A DNA stretch of 64,000 nt from Coniferiporia sulphurascens (Eukaryota; Basidiomycota; Agaricomycetes; Hymenochaetales; Hymenochaetaceae), in assembly GCA_002794785.1 (NCBI GenBank), contig NBBA01000003.1, positions 248,001 through 312,000 of the forward strand, in the 5' to 3' direction. Numbering within the stretch: the first letter of the stretch is position 1; every line of letters begins with the position of its first letter. Of this stretch, positions 32,906-45,357 are shown piece after piece. The translations under genes and the position numbers were made by a program. The notes beneath the pieces are model-generated. The model saw nothing but the letters and a program-made list of their open reading frames with translations, did not search any database and was not told the DNA's origin.

Positions 32906-35900
32906 ATCGCGCAAATGATGGTCAACTATCTCGAGGACTTGCTAGCTTTTGTTCTTTTTTTTAATCCCTATTCCCTCTTCGCCCTTTTCTCGATATTTTA
33001 TGTTGCTCGGTTGCGACCACTGACGACTTCATCAACAAATCGACTTCAGTATTCCGACACCGACAACAACGCTTCAAGATTGGCAACGGCTTTTCCGACG
33101 CTGACATCAGTACATCGACATCAACGACTAACTGATTTAACATTACAGCATTGATCCTTCTCGCCACTGTCAACTTTCTTACGGTTTCGGTCTCAAAAGC
33201 CCATACTTGCTAGACAACTGCCGACCTCGACCCCGACTCCAACAATCTGCTTTGTCCAATCTTCCCCTTCCCTCACTGTCGACATATCTCCAACTAACCA
33301 GCGCTACCTATCTACTCATCACATCGCTCCTCTAACTCACATTTTCTCTCGTCCTCTTACCATACAAGCCCTCCGTTCAGTTTGATGTATCCCTTAATCG
33401 CCATCGCCACTAAAAGGGGTGCTGCATGATGTCATGTGTACCCTTTTTCCTTCGACTCTACTCTGCGTCTGCTTGTTCGTGTTATGCTGTCCTAGTCTGT
33501 TTATGTACCCGCCTACTTTATGGCCGAATATGGATGGGGAGTATTTATTGGCTCCATCTTTGAGTGCAATAGATTTTCCGTGTGTTCATCAATCAAACCG
33601 AGACAAGGGTCATCGCCGTTGTGCTTGATCTACCGAGCGGTACACAGCGCTAATCTAAGTACAACCCTGTGCTTTTCTTGATGGGTGCCGGCTTACGTAT
33701 ATGCGAATTGGTCTAAAATTAATTGTCTTTTATTCGAACGCCTGGCCATACTAGTACTGCCAGTGGGAAATACTGTCTTTCTCGCAGTATTCGCCTGCTA
33801 TGTAAAATCGGCGGGGACGCGAAATGAAAATTTTCTAGTCAACCAGAAGACAGGTGCTAGAGCCTGAGGTCCCCTTGCCCGACAGTAGTCGTACATCCGA
33901 GTACATACCTGGGCAGAAAGTTCGGATCGCGAGCACTTCGCACTGGGCGAAAATATAAATGTCATGGAGACGTGGCAAGAGTGAGTATGTGGACAAAGGC
34001 ATCATTCACGTTCGGCGCACGCCACATCCATTCAGTCTCAAGTATTCTTGCCGGCGGAAGATCCTCCCACGACACGACAACAGTGAGTGTTCTACATTCA
34101 GTTTGTTCGACGTAAGCCGCTTTACTCCCGAAATTGACGAAGGCGCCGGCGCGGGTCCGCGCTTCCCGGGTCGTCGCTGGGAGAAAAAGGAAGTGCATAT
34201 GTACATGTACACATGTACTTACATAGGATAAACGCTTCCTAGGTATACCGGGAGCATGGGAACGAGACAGGCTTGATACCCGCCCGATCTAAATGTCCCG
34301 CTGTTGCATTCAGGTTCCTTAATTGGTTTTTTTAAAAGCTCGGGCAGAGTCCGTCCCGAGCCGGACAAGGCCTGTGTAAATACAAAGACGGCAAAATGAA
34401 ATGGTAGTCAGACAAAATGATGAAATAAGCTTTGACCACTCGCCAGTGAACAAAGAGGGTGGGTGTTGTGGTTGCATGTAGTATACGCTGGTGCATCTAC
34501 GTGCTTATCGCTGAGATCATTGAGTTTCTTCTCTGTTCCAGGCCGCTCAAAACACGCGCCGCGATTGACTATTGTCTGACCAACTTGGAAGTGGGAAGCT
34601 TACGAAACAACGGGAACGAGGCGTTACTATTTGATCAATATGCGCTTGTATACCAAATATAAAGTATAGAAGGCCCTCAGACCATGCGGCGCACTGGCCC
34701 ATTCCCGTCAGCGCTTAAAATTCGTTGTCAAAGAAGTGAGCCCCCACCGCCACCACAATATCCTTGTATGGAGCTATCCCTTGTATGGAAACAGCCTCTG
34801 CTCTGTGCATCGGAACTTACCGGAATGACAAAAATTTATTCGCACCACGGTGGAATGCTGATGTCGACTCACTGCAATAAGGAAACGCACCGAGTTGCTA
34901 TCCTTTTTGAAAAACAGCTAGTGAGGCGAAGGCGGAATTTTCAATGATTGTATTCACGGCTGATTTATGAGCACCAAATGAAGAATATTCAATGGCAAAT
35001 CATTTGTTACCTGATATTGGAGACCCGCAGAGCATAGCCTATTAGCGGCTATGGCAAAAGCAGCCGATCTATACCAGAATTAGTCACCAGATTTCTTGAA
35101 CTGCCTCCAAGACTCAAGAGACACTGGATTTATACTTCCGCAACAGGTCTGCGACAGCCCAGAAAATGCCGGCGGCGGCCGTTAGCCCTATTTTGAAGCG
35201 AAGGATCGACAGAACTCCCTGTTTAGGTGTCGTGTACGAACTCCGACGGAGTCAAAAGGACATTCAAGGGAGGGTGAATATTTCTCGGAGAAAGAGTAAG
35301 CCTATGCCAGTATAAATAATTATGCAGGAAGAAATCAATCAAAGAGTACTCCGCCTCGTGGCTGATAGGAACAGAGATGCCTGATTCCTTGACGGTCAAA
35401 ATACGACTATGCAGCATTCGCCTCGCAGCAGTTTCATTGTATCCATTTGTAGCTGATCCGAGATTAATTGGATAACGTTTTAATTAGCATAGTTAATTTC
35501 TTGGAAAATATTGAGGCTGGTCAGTGGTGCTGTAAAACGTCGTTCTATAATTGGCAACTTGCCGCATAGGGACTTGGCACAAGTAAGGACTCGGATTTCT
35601 GCTTCCGCTGTTGCTGGAAGTGAGATTAATGCGAAAGAAATTGGACAGGGAGGACGCGCAGAGGATATGGGAGACGTTTGCAACGTGGACTGACTGGGGA
35701 AAGCCGAGTCAGAAAGACGAAAGAAACGCGGCCACACGGGGCCTGAGCGGCGTGATCGTGCTACAAAGAAGCCAGATATGCTCGCTGGGCCCTCCTGCTC
35801 GCAAACCACGACGAAGACATGGTCCCCGTTAGCTCTGTACGTGCACTGGCCGAAGCCACTCGACCACATTGCAGTGTTTCTGATTTCCTAAAATTTATCT

Positions 35901-35957
35901 CTTGCGCATATATAAAAGGACGACCCGAGATGGCCTTGGTCCAAACAAACGATCAAC
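32906..35957. other. 3 kb stretch without a supported gene
   Basis: Between the Cys-motif protein and the HMG-box gene, both on the plus strand. The left part (32906-33450) is pyrimidine-rich and probably 3' untranslated. Short open frames elsewhere lack family resemblance. The right end contains the TATA box of the HMG-box gene. Confidence 0.5.
35909..35918 (+). promoter_or_regulatory. TATA box of the HMG-box gene
   Basis: TATATAAAAG starting at 35909, about 40-50 nt upstream of the ATG at 35958. It is the clearest canonical TATA box in the window. Confidence 0.65.
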
Positions 35958-38142
35958 ATGGATACTCAGAGCTGCGAGGTCCCTTTTCATTCCCATCCTC
36001 TTCTCTATCCACCTCCCTTCTCCTTGTCGACGTCGTCGGCCCCTGCGTCTCCGCCGAGCTCGACGCTCGCGACGCTTCCCACGTCCTCTCCCCACATTCG
36101 CTGCACGTCGTCCGCATCTTCTCACGGCGACCAGCACGCGATGACTGGTCCGGATCGTACACCACATTCGCGCGACGCGCGCTTCCATCCTCTTGCTCAT
36201 ATCATTCTCGACCCCCGTACCGCTTCAGATGGCTCAGCACCCAGCAACGCAGATGGAGGGAAGAAACCACCGCGGCCTCAGAATGCGTGGATACTTTACC
36301 GCCAATGGGCACTCAGCAGACTCCTTGATGCGAATCCCGAGCTGAAGGGCACACCCCAGTCCCAGCTGTCCAAGAGGCTCGCTGAACAGTGGAGGGATGA
36401 GAGCGCTGATATCCGTCAACACTTCGAACATATGGCCAATGTTAACAAGGAGCAACACGCGCTTGAGCACCCAAACTACAGCTTCAAGCCGGTTAAGAAG
36501 GTTGTCAAACAGCGCGAACGTGAAGCGAAGAAACAGGCGAAAGCGCGTGCGAAGGAGGCAGAGAAGCTCACGAAGGAACTCGAAAAGGCTTTGCGCGCTG
36601 GGCGTTTACCTACGTCCATGACAAGCACACCTGACGACGCGTCTGGAAGCGCGCAGGCACTTGCTAGCGCCGATAGCGATATTCACAAGGTTGCTCTCTA
36701 TCATTTCAGCGACCTCGGTCCGTCTCCTCCCATGTCTGAATGCCCGTCGCGCGCGAGCAGCCCCCACCAGAGCAGTGACGAATCACCGGACGATGAGCCA
36801 ACTGCGTACTCTGCTAGCAATACGCCGCCGCTGGGTGGGGATGCATCTAAGGACGGAGCAGCCGTCCGGTGCGCATCGTCTGACTCCACAGGCGTGGGGT
36901 CTGATGCTTCACCACAATCGGTTGTGCCCTTCCTACCCTCAAACGCAACGGAATGGGAGTCAGACACTACGGTGGCTCAGGACGCGTCGCGTGCTTCAAG
37001 CTCGGCTACATCCGATAACGCTACCGATTGGGCTCAGCTCGTGCCGGGCAATTCCTTCGGCCTGGAGAATGTCGGTGGAAATTCCCTTGTCAACGGCTGG
37101 ATGGCCTCGCTATCCTCCCGTGGACAACAGCGTTTGATATCTGGTGTAAGTCCTTAATTTTTCCCTCTTCGCCGCTTTCCTGAATTTTGCGTTCTATATA
37201 ATCTAGCATTCTGCTCCTTCAAGTGGCCTTGGGTTACCCTCTGACCTCTTCGGGGGTGGCATGCAATTTCATAGTGATAATCGGTTCGTAGGGACACAGG
37301 TCGATACTTCAACTGATCTGCTGGCCGACCAGTTCGAGTGTGACTTTGCGAACCCCTATCAAGAACAGGGACCGACGAACTCTTTGCTTCTCGACTTAAC
37401 GTCGCCGACTCATCAGGGCAACGAGGCTCTTTTCACCCAACCCTTTTCGGAGCCAAGCTTGTCGCTCAATGGCCTTCTTGCCATTGGAGACAACGTTGAC
37501 AACGTTCTTATGGATGAAATCGAGGCGCGCGGGTATGGCGCGCGTGTAGTTGCCGCAGAGCATATCCAAAGTCGGGTTCCCCCAGGGATGGCATCAGAGA
37601 ACTACCCTGGGTCATCGTCTCTTCCCAGCCCACCTGAGTCGACACCTGCTATCTCTCCTGCAGCTGGTCACTTCGGTTTCGATCAAATCATGCTGCCTAC
37701 AAATCTTGCCGCCTCGGGGTCCGGTCGGCAAACCTTTGATGGTCTAGGATTCGAAGACACTATGCCGGCACCTGACGTGAATCCATCTAGCCTAGGCGAT
37801 CTCGTTTTCAGTGATCATTTTGGATTCTCAGACAGTGCGATGTTAATGGATACAGACACCTCCAATTTCGAGGTCTCGGCGTTAGATTTTGCGAATCCGG
37901 CTATGTTTTCCTTGAATTTTGGGCCCTGCGACGCTTCCATAATCTCGACCTGCCGGCCGAATGACACCTTACTGTGTCCTAACCTTGGCGCGCCTGCCTC
38001 CACCGCGCAACCGAGCATGCCTCCAACGCCAATGTCCGCTGGCTTTTCGATGGATGATCAATTCACGCTGATAAAAGGTCGGAGACATGACTTTGTCATG
38101 GCTGATTCCGTCTCCCCGGCCGATTCTGCAGACACTGTTTAG
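35958..38142 (+). CDS. HMG-box transcription factor
   Basis: About 705 residues in two exons. Exon 1 is 35958-37146 (donor GGT/GTAAGT) and exon 2 is 37207-38142; the join is phase 0 and gives ISG-HSAPSSGLGLPSDLFG. Residues about 103-180 form a sequence-specific HMG box of the MATA/SOX type: PPRPQNAWILYRQWALSRLL, TPQSQLSKRLAEQWRDESAD, ehm-type linker, then EHPNYSFKPVKK. A strongly basic Lys/Arg/Glu helix follows (about 180-215), probably a nuclear signal or coiled coil. The rest is Ser/Pro/Asp-rich and likely an activation region. In basidiomycetes this fold includes Ste11/Prf1-type pheromone-response and other developmental regulators; which one this is cannot be told here. No homeodomain or pheromone-receptor genes lie nearby, so a mating locus is not supported. 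Confidence 0.88.
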
Positions 38143-38785
38143 GCTACCCGGACGGAGGCAAATTTTCGTCGACTATTTAAAAGATTTTGAGTAACGCCGT
38201 TTGCTCCATCTTTCTCAGGAACGATTCGCTTTTGCAGCGGTTACGCATGATCTCTAATGATTTATAAATTCACTATCTCACCAAACGAGCCTCTTTTGCG
38301 CTGTTTCTCTTTCTCGCCCGTCATCCTCGCATCGTCGTTGCTCCACTCCGCACTGCTCTGATAATCGCCTTGCTTTCTCGGCTTCCTGTAGTTATATATA
38401 CTTTTTTGTTTGTTTCATCGGGCCTTAAGGTCACTCGCATTATGACACTACTGTTGCTGTCCAGTCTGCCTTTCTCTCAAAAAACTTGCCCCTTACAGTT
38501 TCTGCAGATATTATCTACGTTATGCCTACGAGTCTGCCTCTTTACTAGCTAAGCACTATATATCTCAGCCGCTAACATACTTCCCCAATCCACGATTTCA
38601 CCATTATTCGTCCTGTCTGTTTATCCCTTTTCGCCATCGCATTTGATGATTTCTATGTACAACTGTATTTTTTTTGTTGAGCGGGGTTAAAGCCAAATAT
38701 ACAAGAAAGTGACTGAATAGGGTCGTGTCTCCATAAGACGGAATACTTCCGCTTGAGTCCTCACAGCCTTCTACTAGTATTCATC
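38143..38785. other. Intergenic stretch, HMG-box 3' side and copper transporter promoter
   Basis: Pyrimidine-rich, no gene seen. It should contain the HMG gene 3' untranslated region and the transporter promoter. I did not find a clear copper-response (GCTG-type) cluster. Confidence 0.45.
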
Positions 38786-39703
38786 ATGAACCACTTTGAT
38801 CACAGCGGCTACGAAGGCATGGACCACGGTGAACACGGCGACATGGACATGGGCGGGAAATGCTCGATGAATATGCTTTGGTATATATAATAACAGTGCT
38901 CGTCGTACAACGTGATGGCTCAACAAGGCCCTTAGGAACACCCAGATCATTGACACCTGCGTGGTCTTCCCGCAGTGGTGAGCTCTAACAGCCATAATGC
39001 AGGATAGTGTCCAGACTGCTGACGCTTGGAACCACCTCTACTAGGCATATCCGCTCGCACACTTCCTTCGTGCTCTCCTTCCTCGCTATCGTCGCTCTCG
39101 GCATATTCTACGAGTGGCTGCGCGCATTCGCGCGGCGCGTCGACCGCAGCGTCGCGCGCTCGCTCGCAAACGGCCCCGCGAAGGGCAAGGGCAGAGGCTC
39201 GGTGAGTCCCAGCGGACGGCACAGCCCGAGCCCTGGCTCGCTTGAAGACGAAAGCGCGGCGCTGCTGACTGGCCTCCCGCCTCCCCTTAAGTCGTCTCTG
39301 TACGTACGCATCACCTAATCGCTATGGAGAGACCAAGATACTTGGCCCTTCGTGCGCGGGATCGTGTTTCAAAGAGTGAGCGAGGCTGACTCTTTTGTAG
39401 GGCGAAGGTCCCGGCGTCTGCGCGCGCGCTTCGGGCGGCATTGTACGGCGCGACAGTCTTCCTGTCGTTCTTCCTCATGCTCGTCTTTATGACTTACAAC
39501 GTACGTTTCCTTATGCCATTTCCCCACTGTTAGTCGCTGTTGGATGGTCGTCACTAATACGTGATGTTATTTCAATTTAGGCCTATCTTATCTTGGCTGT
39601 GGTCCTTGGCGCCGCAATTGGGCATTATTACTTGGGCGGGCAGATGGATGTTGGTAGTATTCTCCTCGGCGGGTCCGATGACAAAGGAATGGCGTGCCAC
39701 TGA
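38786..39703 (+). CDS. CTR-family copper transporter
   Basis: Homotrimeric high-affinity Cu(I) channel subunit with three TM segments, about 215 residues. The N-terminus (ATG at 38786) is short and Met/His-rich: NHFDHSGYEGMDHGEHGDMD and MGGKCSMNMLW, the Mets motif for copper capture. After an intron: NTQIIDTCVVFPQW and the TM1 exon FVLSFLAIVALGIFYEWLRA. A variable loop rich in Gly/Ser/Pro (39170-39290) follows. TM2 is FLSFFLMLVFMTYN with the MxxxM gate, and TM3 is AYLILAVVLGAAIGHYYLGG with the GxxxG packing motif. It ends KGMACH and stop at 39701-39703; the terminal C-x-H fits the Cys/His metal-transfer tail of the family. Plasma-membrane versus vacuolar type cannot be decided. Confidence 0.9.
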
Positions 39704-40254
39704 TGCCTGTCTACTCACTATAACTAGGTCTGTACAGCATTACTCAGTTCATTGTTTTCCACTGGGAACGAAGTCGGCGGATAATTTGTCTGGCTAAGCT
39801 TTCATTCTGTTCACGCCCCCTATCATCGAATCAAGTCCATTGGAGTGATGCGGAAAAACCCACCACAACTACAGAGAAACTCTGAAGCTTCTCATACTGC
39901 AATGGCGGCAAGCGAGCCGTGGCCGTGGCAAAGGCGCTGCTCCTATCAACCGCACCCTTCCTGTCAGGATGCTGATGTGGCCCCACTGAACTCCCTTACG
40001 GGCCCGTCGTAAGTCAAAGTAAGGACCAGGTAATATTATCAAACGCCACAAACGGCAACAATGTGATTAAAAAAGGGACTAGGGTCCACTTTGTACGCAT
40101 TAGACCCGAACGTATATAATAAAGACGGGGGTGTATCTTCCAAGATTTACCGATGAGCTGATAACTACAATTTTGAAAAGAAAAGAAAAACCTAGAAGGG
40201 AAGACTGTGTTCTAGTTGGTTTACTTTATGATGACGATGAGGTTATCGAGCAGA
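39704..40254. other. Convergent intergenic region
   Basis: Between the convergent stops of the copper transporter and the Rad5-like helicase. No gene seen. Confidence 0.5.
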
Positions 40255-43200
40255 CTATGTTTGAGTTGCTTCCTGCCGACGCATACCGAACAATTCAATG
40301 AGGTCTAATGTGCATAAACGCGAGTTCAGACTAACGGAATTGCGAAACATATGAGTAGCCCACCTTGCAAACGTGCTTCTTTCTTCTGTCTCGGATTATT
40401 AGCATTTTTAATGCCGGAGAACGCCTGAGCATTAGTGAAAGAGGTTAGAAGTGATCCTTGTCAGTGTAGACAGTAAGAAATAACCTCGTTGATTAGTTTC
40501 TTCTTTTTCTCTTGTATATCAATCACTTTCGACTCCACGGTGTTCTCGGCAATGAGCTGGTACACATGGACCTTCCGCTTTTGCCCGATCCTAATTCTTT
40601 TTTTGCTTAGTTTGTGCATCACATAGTAGACTAAACGCCGCACCTGTTGCACCTATCAATGGCCTGACTCTCGATTCCTTCTTGCCACCAACTGGATTTC
40701 TCGTTAGTAGCGGTATTACTGTAAGCTACGCTTAACTTACGGATCCATCCTGCAAATTAGCAGAAGATTTAAGTTACATATCATACGTGGGACGAAGGTG
40801 AAGGGAACTTACAGATAAACATTGTTTGCAACAGTAAGATTTAGTCCGAGAGCTCCGGCCTTCAGCGAAATGAGTAGGACTTTCGGATTTTTCCCGCTCA
40901 AGAAACCGGAGGTGAATGAAGAGTTTGTTCCGATCTTCTTGGCCTTCCCTTTCCCCTTATTCTTGGTTTTACTGGCCTGAGAAAAACTGCCTCCATCCTC
41001 CAAGAAATCATCGTCATCGTCGGTGGCGACGAACTCGCCGTCCTGAGCGGTCCCGTCTACGAAGTCGTCATCATCAAGTACTATTGCGCTCTTCTTGCTC
41101 CGGCCACGCTTAGGCCGTGTTGCCTTGGGTGTGGTCGAGGGGATTGGAGACTCCGAGGAAGACTGGGTCACAGATGAGGACGAGGGCTCATCATCTTGAA
41201 GAGGTACACAGAATTGTTCAAGCGTTTCTTGACGTCTCTTTGCAGACATCTTCCCATCGAAGCGAGCATAAGATATGCTAGAAAGCGGATATGAGACTAC
41301 AGAAGTCTATCGCGACGGGGACACACTTACCCTGCCTTATCAAAAGCCTCGGCAATCTTATACAAGAGTAAAATCAATGGCCTGTGAGTAATTATAGACT
41401 GTAGTGACACACTACCTTATCCAAAAACGACGTGAACTGCGAGAACACCAAAGACTTCTCATTGCCTGGAGTTAACTGCAGGAGATGGACGAGCTGATCG
41501 ATTTTGGCCGAGGAGCCAACACGGAGTTCTGAATCCTCGTCCTCCTCGTCTATAGGTAGAGGTGCCTGTGTCAGCTCGGTTGGGGGTGCCGGACCCACGA
41601 TGTCATCCATGCCGATCTGCCTCCTGTCCTGAAGTCGCATGGGATATAAGGATAAATAACGTGAGGTAACGAAGATAAACTTGCCATTGGACACCTCGAA
41701 TCCCTCATGATTATCTCTGAAATACTGGTTAATAAATAAATCAGCGGGTTTCAGCACCTGAAACAGACTAATGGTACCCACCAGGCCAGGCAAAACGCGT
41801 GCGCACATCCAGTGATCCTTGGCTCGTTCATGACGTCGAAACAAATTGGGCATTCTTCGTTGTCTTCAATAGCCTGAGCCAGGATTGCCTGCAGCTTGAC
41901 CTTCAGCTGTGGCGTAATTTTGAGGAGCGCTCCCGGCTTGTCTTCGTTGTCTTCGTTGCAGGACTCTTTTAATTGGTCAAGGTAGTTCGAAGGCACCAGG
42001 CCAGGATGGAGAACAATTTGGCGAAGCCGGGTCAGCATGCTTAGAACGTTGGCAGGGACCTTCACCATTAATATCAATCCATGGGTCCCATACTAACGGA
42101 AATAAATGAAAACTAACGGTAAGACCCCCGTGGACATCCATTTGAGATTGGAACTTCTGTTGAGACAAATCTTCAACAGCGTCGTAAAGCTCCTGGTGTT
42201 TCGTGAGAAAACGCCAGTAAGTGAGGAACAGATTTCAGACATACCCTCGTCTTCGGGTCAAGTTGAACGGGAATTGTAATCATCTCGACCTGTTAAGTGT
42301 CACATTTTGTTAAATAACTTGACAATAAGTGGGTTGTAATGCACTTACACCAGGAAGAGGGACGAGTGGCTTCCCGTCACTATCATGCATCTATGGAAAG
42401 CCAACTTGTTGAATAAGGCGCGCATCAGAGCGAAAAGCCATAGCAAACCTCTTTAGTACGTCGAATGCAGCTCTGAGTCATCAAGGCCTGCAAATGAAAA
42501 TCGTCAGCATGTACTTTACACCATTCAGTCAACCGATCCAGCCTACCCGCAATAACTGATAGCCTTCAGGCATGCCGTCTTTCAGTGGACGTAAGAGTAG
42601 TCTTTTGAAGAAGTCTTCATTGTCAAGGGGCTTGCAGATCTGCAAGAAAGAAAGGATTGATCCAAGATCCTTTATAGAAAGTTAGGCGAGGTCCGACTCG
42701 TTCCATTGTAGCAGACCTACCCTCGGCGTGTTGATCTGTATATCATATGCATTAAGTGTAGAATCGCATATGTCGCTGAAGTACTCACTATTGGCGTCCC
42801 CGTAACTATCCAACGACGCTGTGCATCGAGTCCGCAGACGGCTTTTGCCATTTTCGTTCGCGGATTTCGGATGCTATGACCCTCATCAAGGATAGCGCGC
42901 TTGATAGGTGTTAGTTACACCATTTGTATCGCGAAAGAGGGATTTATCAAACCTTCCAACGGACACCAAACAATCCCTTAGCCCCAGTCTTTTGTTTCTT
43001 CGAGGGTCCTTGACTCGATTCATTCCTCGCGTTTCCCCCGAAGTCGGCGTGTTCTTTCGCCACAACTTGGTAAGTGGTGATAATGACATCGTATTTCTTC
43101 ATTTTTTCGGGTGTGATTGACCGCGCCGCGCCGTAGTAGACGTAGTATTTAAGCGAGTCACGGTGACAATGTTCTTTAATCTGACCCTCCCAATTGGAAA

Positions 43201-45357
43201 GTACAGAAAGCGGTACAACTATCATTCGAGGACTGAGCGTCATGGTTGGTGGCTGATAAAGGAGTGATACCAACCTATCAAAGTTGACCGTGAGTAGTCA
43301 GGAGGAATATCCAACTTGGTGGCCAGAATTAACGCAAGCATTGTCAATGTTTTCCCCTATGTGCGTTCCGGTTAGCGACTGAAATCCAGAACACGTCGTG
43401 GTTACTTGCCAGACCCATGCTATCTGCACACAGAGCACCTCTGCCGAGTACGGGGACCGCCTCTTGTGGTGTCTTGGTTGCAACTGCAAATTGTCAGGAT
43501 AATGTGCCACGCTATTATTTTTCACTCACGGTTGTAGTAATAAGACTATAATTGGATGAGATTAGCAGATGGATAACTAGGTTAATCTTATAACACACCC
43601 TGTTACCGTTTTTCTTAAACTGCCAGAATTGAACAGGCTTGTCCGTTTCCTTGGTTGGGAGCTGGGGATATTCATGGTCGATACACCATTGTAGTGCTTG
43701 ACTCTGAGTATATTGCATCAAACACATTTAATAAGGTAAAGGACGGGAGGTAATACCTGATGCTTAAGAAGATTGACCACCAGGTCGCCGGTAGCGACAC
43801 CCGGAGGGTTTGGGTGTACCGGCAGATTCAGAACGTCCTCCGTAGAGCATAGCGTGTCTAATAGAGAATTTCTGCGACTTTCATCATCAACCTTTTCAAG
43901 GTTATTAAGCATAGACTTGAGCTCAGCCGCCTTGCGTAGTGCATCCGCCTGAGCGGCTTGCTGTGTCTGGAGCTTTCGTGCCTGTTCTGCCGTTAGGCCC
44001 TTCCCGTGCGCGACCTGCGATGCCGAAGGTGCAGCAGATGCGGACGGACCGCCCAACGCATTGTATGTGCGCGGCACTTGCGAGGAACCAGGAATGTCTC
44101 GAGAGCCATCGGCTCGTTGTGGAGGGAAACCTCTCTGACGCGGAGTCGCCCAAGTTAAGAGAGGTTCAAGTTGTTGACGTTGATCAGAGGCCCCATATAT
44201 TTTGAGTGTCCTGGAAGCATGATCAGAGATGACTAGTTACCTCTGGTAGTCAATGAGGACTCACATCGAGATAGAATAGCTGTGTCCGGTTACTTGCATT
44301 TTTTCCTCATTAAAGATGATAATGGGCAGACAAATACAGAAGACTCACAGTTACCGTCATGAATAATGCCTTCGACAGTGATTCGTCGTTGATCAAGAAG
44401 TGGAGCTAGTTTCGTAGCTATTGCACGAGGAATGTGCCCGACCTGATTTCCGGCTATGTTCTTGACCTGAATTGCGTTCCTAAATAAAATAAAAAGTCAG
44501 GTTAGAAGCAAGAAAAAATGACTTTATTACCTTACCTATCATATTTATTGTGCGGTTCTCTGATAAGTGTGACTTCTTCACCAGGTCCGACTAATCCTGA
44601 TGGAAATTTAGCATAGGCGGTACGAATAACCGATTTGAGCTAGCTTAGAAGGCATACCCTTATAGTACTGTACGCCAACGACCTGTGTCGACATCATGCA
44701 ATAAAGTTCGTCTCTAGTTTCTTCCCTGTGCTCTTCTGCTTCATCGTCATCGTCTATATGTATGACATCGTGTTCAACCGTTGTACCGCCGCGGCTGACC
44801 GCTGTCGACTGAGAAGAAGAAGGCACGGCCGTTTGGGATGAGCTTGGACCTGCCATAACGTCTGCCTTACGCTTCTGTTTTACCGAAGGTGCTGGTGCCG
44901 AAACAGGCTGAGAAGTACCATCGTTACTTGCTGCCCCGGGGACATCTGCAGGATCGACGCGTTTCCGTGCTATCGCTTGTCGAATCTTGACTTGGTCGGC
45001 TGGCCGCAGGTAACTGAAGCCCGGAATACGCCCTAAGTCTATTACTGCGAGAGCCCGTAGGATAGCCGGCGTCACACAGCCCCTGTAAAACGGCATAACT
45101 TAAGTCTGCTGCGTTGCGTGGGTTGCAATCGCGACCTACCAATGCCTCCACTTGATCGTTTCTCCGTAGTGACCGAGGCTAACCTGTCCGTAACGAAGCG
45201 TGCCGAGCTCAATGAGTGATTGATGACAAGGGGGTGGTCCATGGCATTTCGCTCTGGACGACTTGCTGTACTGCATGCCAGAAAGCTGGTTAAACACTGA
45301 CACAATGGAAGAATGTCGCACCACAGAATTTACCTCCAGTATATGTGCGCTAGACAT
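40255..45357 (-). CDS. Rad5/HLTF-like SNF2 ATPase with PARP-type zinc finger, HIRAN and RING
   Basis: Large intron-rich gene for a DNA-damage-tolerance translocase/ubiquitin ligase. ATG at 45357 (MSSAHILE) splices at GAG/GTAAAT to [15 protein letters not shown] and [11 protein letters not shown] with KWRHWGCVTPAI, a PARP-type zinc finger. After a Ser-rich linker comes the HIRAN domain ([43 protein letters not shown]), which binds 3'-OH DNA ends. SNF2 motifs: ADSMGLGKTLTM (Walker A), [12 protein letters not shown] (motif II) and WIVTGTP. The RING finger is [27 protein letters not shown]. The helicase C half has [42 protein letters not shown] and [14 protein letters not shown], with an acidic insert at about 41170-40970. 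The C-terminal exons read [20 protein letters not shown] and DLIELFG, with the stop at 40255-40257. All catalytic motifs are intact. Confidence 0.88.
41629..41684 (-). other. GC-AG intron inside the RING finger
   Basis: The exon ends TGT CCA ATG, the donor is GCAAGT (41684-41679) and the acceptor is CTTCAG/GACAGG. Joining gives C-P-M-D-R-R-Q-I, the expected end of the RING. 56 nt long. Confidence 0.78.
43357..43409 (-). other. GC-AG intron inside the Walker A motif
   Basis: The exon ends ATG GGT CTG, the donor is GCAAGT (43409-43404) and the acceptor is ACATAG/GGGAAA. Joining gives M-G-L-G-K-T in frame; no GT donor nearby does this. 53 nt long. Confidence 0.8.

Noticed and set aside
34190..34222. 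Palindromic ATGTACATGTACACATGTAC repeat
   Set aside because: Short and A/T-type simple sequence; no link to a gene or element boundary.
35958..45357. Mating-type locus
   Set aside because: Only an HMG-box gene is present; no homeodomain pair, pheromone precursor or STE3 receptor was seen.
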